In this document: positions 59,709 through 64,000 of the stretch, in pieces
How the letters are laid out: each line of letters begins with the position of its first letter
Numbering within the stretch: position 1 is the stretch's first letter
Assembly: GCF_004795105.1 (NCBI RefSeq)
Contig: NZ_SSBL01000001.1
Span: 744,001-808,000 of the forward strand
Length of the DNA stretch: 64,000 nt
Source of the DNA: Streptomyces sp. A0642
Lineage (GTDB): Bacteria; Actinomycetota; Actinomycetes; Streptomycetales; Streptomycetaceae
Reading direction: 5' to 3'
Program-made: the position numbers and the translations under genes
The notes under the pieces: generated by a model
Database searches by the model: none
What the model was told of the DNA's origin: nothing
What the model saw: the letters and a program-made list of their open reading frames with translations, nothing else

Positions 59709-60013
59709 GGTGCGCCCTCCTGTCCGTGTGCCGACTCCCTGCGGGACCGCTGGGACGGTTCGTCGCTGCCCTGGATGTCAACTCGCCTGGCAGGCAATGG
59801 ATGTGACTGGCCGTCCGGTCCGGGAGTCAAAGTTACAAATACTATCGACTTGTTTCACGAGTTCCGTCAACACTGCCGTCGGCGTCGGGTACGGCGGTAC
59901 CGGGGCAGGGCCGCCCGGGGCCGGTGGGCGTGGCTCCGCACGCGCTCGCATACTGGAGGGCGCAGGGGGCCGGGCGCAGATCCGCGCGCCCGCCGAGCTT
60001 CCGGGAGCAGCGG
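59709..60013. other. Divergent region between two MpaB-like genes (305 bp)
   Basis: It contains a markedly AT-rich window at 59828-59866 and is otherwise GC-rich. The AT-rich part carries the probable minus-strand promoter. Frames continuous with the gene at 60014 stay open upstream, so that gene may start earlier. Confidence 0.5.
59841..59870 (-). promoter_or_regulatory. Probable promoter of the minus-strand MpaB-like gene
   Basis: Minus strand TTGACG (59865-59870) and GATAGT (59841-59846) are 18 bp apart inside an AT-rich window, about 130 bp upstream of the gene at 59708. Confidence 0.4.
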
Positions 60014-60898
60014 ATGAGCAGTGGGACAGCCAGGGGCGCCGGCCCCGCACCGCCGCCGCCCGGCGGTGTGCTGTGGAGCATGTCCGGTGACGTCCGGGCC
60101 CTGCTGATGCTGCCGGCCGCCCTCACCCTTCAGGTCGCCCACCCGGCGGTCGGCGCGGGCGTCGACGAGCACTCCGTCTTCCGTACCGACCCCTGGGGCC
60201 GCGGGGAACGTTCCCTCAGCTCGCTCCAGCTCTGGGTGTACGGGGGCGAGGAGGCCGCCGAGGAGGGGTGCAGGCTCCGCAGGCTGCACCGGAGGATCCA
60301 GGGCACCGATACCCGGGGCCGGCCCTACCACGCGCTGTCACCGGCGAACTACGCCTGGGTGCACGCGACCGGGTTCCCCGTGTACCGGCACGCTGCCCGC
60401 TACCTCATCCGGCCGCTCACCGGTGAGCAGGAGCGTGCGCTGTACCGGGAGTGGCTCCAGGTGGGCCGGGTGCTCGGGATCCACGACCGGGACATGCCGC
60501 AGACGATCGAGGAGTTCTGGCCCTACTACCGCGGCATGCTCGCCGACGAGATCGAGCGGACGGTCGTCGTCGAGGAGCTCGTCGCCACCGGGACTCCGGT
60601 GCCGCCGCCGGACCGGGGCCCTCTGCTGCTGCGTCTGTCGCTGAGGGCCCTGTGGCCGGTGCTGCTTCCGCCGCTGGCCCGGTTCCGCGGCTTCCTCACG
60701 GTCGGGCTCATGCCGCCGGACGCGCGCGAGGCGATCGGCCTGGAGTGGACCGATGCCCAGGAGCGCAGGCTGCGGCGGTTCTGCGCCGTCGTGCGGGTGG
60801 TCGTGCCGGTGCTGCCGGAACGGCTGCGGTACCTGCCGCGGGCGCGCCGGGCGCGGGCGGCCCACCGGGAAGCGCGGCGGCGCGGCGGATCCGGCTGA
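60014..60898 (+). CDS. MpaB/DUF2236-family oxygenase-like protein (canonical)
   Basis: A 294-residue protein with the full family signature: LTLQVAHPAVGAGVDEHSVFRTDPWGRGERS near residues 35-66, LHRRIQGTDTRGRPYHALSPANYAWVHATGF, and LADEIERTVVVEEL. The conserved His residues (for example in VAHPAV and WVHATG) are expected heme or metal ligands in this oxygenase group. ATG 60014 is used; an upstream in-frame start is possible. It is divergent from a second, more diverged homologue. Possible substrates include steroids, polyketides or isoprenoids; none is indicated by neighbours. Confidence 0.85.
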   Translation: MSSGTARGAGPAPPPPGGVLWSMSGDVRALLMLPAALTLQVAHPAVGAGVDEHSVFRTDPWGRGERSLSSLQLWVYGGEEAAEEGCRLRRLHRRIQGTDTRGRPYHALSPANYAWVHATGFPVYRHAARYLIRPLTGEQERALYREWLQVGRVLGIHDRDMPQTIEEFWPYYRGMLADEIERTVVVEELVATGTPVPPPDRGPLLLRLSLRALWPVLLPPLARFRGFLTVGLMPPDAREAIGLEWTDAQERRLRRFCAVVRVVVPVLPERLRYLPRARRARAAHREARRRGGSG

Positions 60899-60952
60899 AC
60901 GCGCGGGCCGGCCGGCGACCGGCGGTCACGGCGGGCGCGCGACAAGGCGCCC

Positions 60953-61072
60953 CGTGCCCGCCACCGTCCACCGCGTGCGGGCGACGAGACGCCACGCGGC
61001 CGCCACCCGCGGCGCGGAGCCGGCTGAACGCGCGTGCCCGCCACCGTCCACCGCGCGCGGGCGACGAGACGC
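60953..61072. repeat. 40-bp direct repeat, two copies 80 bp apart
   Basis: 60953-60992 and 61033-61072 are identical except for one T/C change (gtgcccgccaccgtccaccg, then cg-rich sequence to gacgcc). A shorter ggctgaacgcgcg motif is also repeated at about 60893 and 61021. The region lies between the MpaB-like and LacI stops and has no gene. Confidence 0.8.
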
Positions 61073-61103
61073 CCAGCGCCCGCCGCCGGCCGGCGCGGCG
61101 GCC

Positions 61104-62147
61104 TCATGCCGAGGCGCGGCGGATCAGTTCGGTCGGCGTGATCACCGAATCGGTGCCGGTGCGACCGTCGTTGAGCCGTTCCATCAGCAGCCGGACCATC
61201 AACCGGCCCATTCCCTCGACGTCCTGACGGACGGTCGTCAGCGGAGGGTCGGTGGCCTCGGCGACCGACTCCAGGTCGTCGAACCCCACCAGGGCCACGT
61301 CGTGCGGCACCCTGCGGCCCTGCTCGCGCAGCACCCGCAGGGCGCCGGAGGCCATCAGGTCGTTGGCGGCGAAGACCGCGTCCAGGTCCGGTCGCCGCTC
61401 CAGCAGCCGGGCCATCGCCCGGGCGCCGCCCTCCGTGGTGAAGTCGCCGTCCGCGATCAAGGCGGGATCGCCGTCGGGCAGCACGTCCGTGTAGCCGTCG
61501 ATCCGGTCGAGCGCCGAGGTCTGGTCGCGCGGACCCGCGATGTGCGCGATGTTCCGGCGGCCGAGAGAGACCAGGTGGCGCACCGCCTCCCGGGCGCCGC
61601 CGCGGTTGTCGCAGTCGACATAGGGCACAGCGAGTGCGGAGGCGGCGCCCGGCCGCCCCGGGCGGCCGCCGTAGACGGTGGGCACGCGGAAGCGGCGGAT
61701 GACCGAGGGCAGTTCGTCGTCCGTGTGCAGGGAGAAGGCGAGCGCCCCGTCGACATGGCCGCCGGCCAGATAGCGGGTGACCCGCTCGAAGTCCCCGCTG
61801 CCCTCCACCAGGAGCAGGACCAGCTGGGCGTCGTGCGCGCTCAGTTCACGGCTGATGCCACGGATCTGCTGGGAGAAGAAGGGGTCGGAGAAGATCCGGG
61901 CCTCGGGCTCGTCGATGATCACGGCGACCGCTCCGTTGCGCCGGGTCACCAGGGTGCGGGCCGCCTGGTTCGGGATGTAGCCGAGCTCCTCCACCGCCTC
62001 GCGCACCCGGTCGGCGAGCGGCTTCCGTACTCCGGTGCTGCCGTTCACCACCCGGGAGGCGGTCGCCCGGGAGACTCCGGCGCGGGCCGCCACGGCTTCC
62101 AGGGTGGGGCGGGCGTCCTGCGGGGCATCGGGGGTCGGACCGGGCAA
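61104..62147 (-). CDS. LacI-family transcriptional regulator
   Basis: A 347-residue regulator. I chose TTG 62147 because GAGGAG lies 10 bases upstream and homology begins soon after (PTLEAVAARAGVSRATASRVVNGS, the helix-turn-helix and hinge start). The open frame extends 111 codons further but that part is Arg/Pro-rich and not protein-like. The periplasmic-binding-protein-like domain includes GAVAVIIDEPEARIFSDPFF, PYVDCDNRGGAREAVRHLVSLG and FAANDLMASGALRVL. It is divergent from the BCCT transporter and probably controls it or itself via the dyad at 62388-62404. Ligand unknown. Confidence 0.9.
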   Translation of the reverse strand: MPGPTPDAPQDARPTLEAVAARAGVSRATASRVVNGSTGVRKPLADRVREAVEELGYIPNQAARTLVTRRNGAVAVIIDEPEARIFSDPFFSQQIRGISRELSAHDAQLVLLLVEGSGDFERVTRYLAGGHVDGALAFSLHTDDELPSVIRRFRVPTVYGGRPGRPGAASALAVPYVDCDNRGGAREAVRHLVSLGRRNIAHIAGPRDQTSALDRIDGYTDVLPDGDPALIADGDFTTEGGARAMARLLERRPDLDAVFAANDLMASGALRVLREQGRRVPHDVALVGFDDLESVAEATDPPLTTVRQDVEGMGRLMVRLLMERLNDGRTGTDSVITPTELIRRASA

Positions 62148-62482
62148 GAGACGCTCCTCGAAGGCGCGGAATGAGGCAGGAGGCCGGCGGGCCCGGCCGG
62201 CCGGTGCGGACCTCCTCACCCTAAGGGCTCTCACCACGGACGGACCGCCGGGCGTGGGCCCGGGCCGCCCCCGCGCTCGCGGGGCCGCCCGCGACGGTGA
62301 CGGTGCGTACGTGCCCCAGCGGCGGCGGGTCTGCAGGCCGCTCCTCTCCGCCTCGCCCCGCGGGCGGCATATCGCCTCAAAAACGGTCAAGCCGATACCG
62401 CTTGTTGATCCCGGAAGAAGTACACCGTGTGTGGTACTGCCTACGGAGAGCGAATTTACAGCTTCCGTGAAAGGTGCCATTC
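62148..62482. other. Divergent regulatory region between LacI and BCCT genes (335 bp)
   Basis: No gene is supported. GC is high near the LacI start and drops from about 62365 to 62475, where promoter and operator elements for the transporter are likely. Confidence 0.5.
62388..62404. promoter_or_regulatory. Candidate LacI-type operator
   Basis: CAAGC-CGATACC-GCTTG is a 17-bp imperfect palindrome (7 of 8 position pairs complementary) about 80 bp upstream of the transporter start. Size and position fit a LacI-family site. Confidence 0.4.
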
Positions 62483-64000
62483 GTGTCGCAGGACGATCAG
62501 AAATCGGGTGGCAGGGGGGATCTGTCGGTGACGGCGGACCTGCCCGGCGATCCGACGCAGGGCAGGCGCCCCACGACCGACCGGGTGGTGTTCGGCGTCA
62601 CCGCAGTGCTCACCCTGGCGTTCGTGGTCTGGGGAGCCACCGCCACCGACTCGCTGGAGAGCGTCTCCAGCACCTTGCTCAAGGGCCTCATCCACAATGG
62701 CGGTTGGGCCTTCATGCTGGCCGCCACCGGCTTCGTGGTCTTCGCCCTCTGGCTCGCCATCAGCCGCTACGGAAAGATCTCGCTCGGCCAGGAGGGTGAG
62801 GAGCCGGAATTCAGGACGGTGTCCTGGGTCGCCATGATGTTCAGCGCCGGCATGGGCATCGGCCTGATGTTCTACGGGGTCAGCGAGCCGCTGGCGCACT
62901 TCACCGACCCGCCGCCCGGCACCCGCCCCGCCGACGCCGCCGAAGCGCTGCAGACGGCGATGGCCACCACCCTGTTCCACTGGACGCTCCACCCCTGGGC
63001 GATCTACGCGGTGGTCGGGCTGGCCATCGCGTACAGCACCTACCGGCGCCGCAGGCGGCAGACGATCAGCGCGGTCTTCGAACCACTCATCGGCGCCCGC
63101 CACGCCCACGGCGGATTCGGCCGGCTGATCGACATCCTCGCCATCTTCGCCACGCTCTTCGGCTCGGCCGCATCGCTGGGCCTCGGCGCCCTCCAGATCG
63201 GCAGCGGATTCCACGAGCTGGACTGGAAGGAGAAGACGGGCACCGGGCTGCTCGTCCTGATCATCGCGGTGCTGACCGTCGCCTTCGTGGCCTCCGCGAT
63301 CTCCGGCGTGGAGAAGGGCATCCAATGGCTGTCCAACATCAACATGGTGCTCGCCCTGATCCTCGCCGTCTTCGTGTTCATCGCGGGTCCCACGATCATC
63401 GTCCTCGACCTGCTGCCCACCTCGATCGGGGCCTACATCGGTGACCTGCCGCAGCTCATCGGCCGCACCGAGGCGACCGGCAAGGGCGAGGTGGCCACAT
63501 GGCTGGGCAGCTGGACCGTCTTCTACTGGGCCTGGTGGATCTCCTGGACGCCCTTCGTGGGCATGTTCATCGCCCGGATCAGCCGGGGCCGGACGATCCG
63601 CCAGTTCATCGGAGGCGTCATCCTGGTGCCCAGCACCGTCAGCCTGATCTGGTTCGCGATCTTCGGCGGCACCGCGATCAAACTTCAGGAGGCCGGCGCG
63701 CTGAAGGGGGCGAACGCGACACCGGAGGCCCAGCTCTTCGGCGTCCTGCAGCAGTTCCCGATCCCCACCGTGATGAGTCTGCTGGTGATGATCCTGGTCG
63801 GCATCTTCTTCGTCTCGGGCGCGGACGCGGCCTCCATCGTGATGGGCACCCTCTCCCAGAAGGGCATCCTCGAACCGGCCAAGTGGGTCGTCATCTTCTG
63901 GGGTGTCGTCACCGGCGCCGTGGCCGCGATCATGCTGCTGATCGGGAACGGCAAGGGCGATGCGCTGGCCGGCCTGCAGAATCTGACCATTCTGGTGGCC
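62483..64000 (+). CDS. BCCT-family betaine/choline/carnitine transporter (cut by window edge)
   Basis: At least 506 residues from GTG 62483 (VSQDDQKSGGRG; GAAAGG upstream) to the right edge, with no stop in frame. Many membrane helices are present. The family signature region WTLHPWAIYAVVGLAIAY and VFYWAWWISWTPFVGMFIARISRGR with the Trp-rich substrate box are clear, as are FSAGMGIGLMFYGVSEPLAHF and VSGADAASIVMGTLS. The Met-Gly-Ile-Gly loop (GMGIG) suggests sodium coupling and betaine preference, as in BetP. The missing C-terminus may hold the osmosensory tail. Likely imports glycine betaine or choline for osmoprotection; regulated by the divergent LacI protein. Confidence 0.93.
   Translation, partial: MSQDDQKSGGRGDLSVTADLPGDPTQGRRPTTDRVVFGVTAVLTLAFVVWGATATDSLESVSSTLLKGLIHNGGWAFMLAATGFVVFALWLAISRYGKISLGQEGEEPEFRTVSWVAMMFSAGMGIGLMFYGVSEPLAHFTDPPPGTRPADAAEALQTAMATTLFHWTLHPWAIYAVVGLAIAYSTYRRRRRQTISAVFEPLIGARHAHGGFGRLIDILAIFATLFGSAASLGLGALQIGSGFHELDWKEKTGTGLLVLIIAVLTVAFVASAISGVEKGIQWLSNINMVLALILAVFVFIAGPTIIVLDLLPTSIGAYIGDLPQLIGRTEATGKGEVATWLGSWTVFYWAWWISWTPFVGMFIARISRGRTIRQFIGGVILVPSTVSLIWFAIFGGTAIKLQEAGALKGANATPEAQLFGVLQQFPIPTVMSLLVMILVGIFFVSGADAASIVMGTLSQKGILEPAKWVVIFWGVVTGAVAAIMLLIGNGKGDALAGLQNLTILVA

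Overview
The window is a 64-kb, GC-rich chromosomal stretch that looks like Streptomyces or a very close relative. Coding sequences have strong GC-third-position bias and many GTG/TTG starts. Genus-typical markers are present: a WhiB-like protein, an SsgA-like sporulation protein, a small two-domain laccase, a complete six-Mce operon, split LigC/LigD-polymerase genes and one TTA codon. I saw no rRNA, tRNA, CRISPR, insertion sequence or phage genes. The two edge genes (a PucR-type regulator on the left, a BCCT transporter on the right) are cut by the window.

Layout. 1-4.7 kb: truncated PucR-like regulator, a 0.9-kb gene-free region, then three consecutive secreted proteins of unknown function closed by a perfect terminator hairpin. 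5.4-19 kb: mce lipid/sterol-type uptake operon (ATPase, two YrbE permeases, six Mce proteins, two paralogous pairs of Mce-associated proteins) ending with a secreted transglycosylase-like gene that has a TTA codon. 19-25.4 kb: divergent ATP-dependent DNA ligase and LigD-type polymerase, an ABC-2-like membrane protein, a SNF2 helicase and an IclR regulator. 25.6-31.5 kb: sulfonate/sulfur-scavenging operon with a Cys-containing leader peptide and two hairpins, a DszB-like desulfinase homologue, SsuA/C/B transporter, a second unexported binding-protein-fold protein and SsuD, closed by a terminator. 31.6-41 kb: VOC protein, WhiB-like, GH46 chitosanase, acyl-ACP desaturase with a three-half-site operator, ABC-F ATPase, SsgA-like, secreted BNR-repeat protein, YciI-like protein, endonuclease V and a ROK regulator. 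41.3-49.4 kb: an extracellular copper/sugar-oxidation neighbourhood: a cupredoxin plus five Ig-like repeats, divergent from a small laccase followed by a 1345-residue ThuA/discoidin/sorbosone-dehydrogenase-like/PKD/DUF1080 protein. The two large proteins share an uncharacterised module of about 85 residues. 49.6-57.8 kb: a small membrane protein, a saccharopine-dehydrogenase-like reductase, then a four-gene branched-chain beta-oxidation operon (AMACR-type racemase, LCAD-type dehydrogenase, thiolase, FadB-type protein) convergent with a MerR regulator. 57.9-64 kb: a macro-domain remnant, TetR, two MpaB/DUF2236 oxygenase-like genes, LacI regulator and a BCCT transporter.

The most coherent functional themes are uptake of hydrophobic substrates (mce) with branched acyl-CoA degradation, organosulfur scavenging under probable cysteine-responsive attenuation, and secreted copper-dependent oxidative enzymes. 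All functional statements come from reading motifs and gene order; no database search was run.
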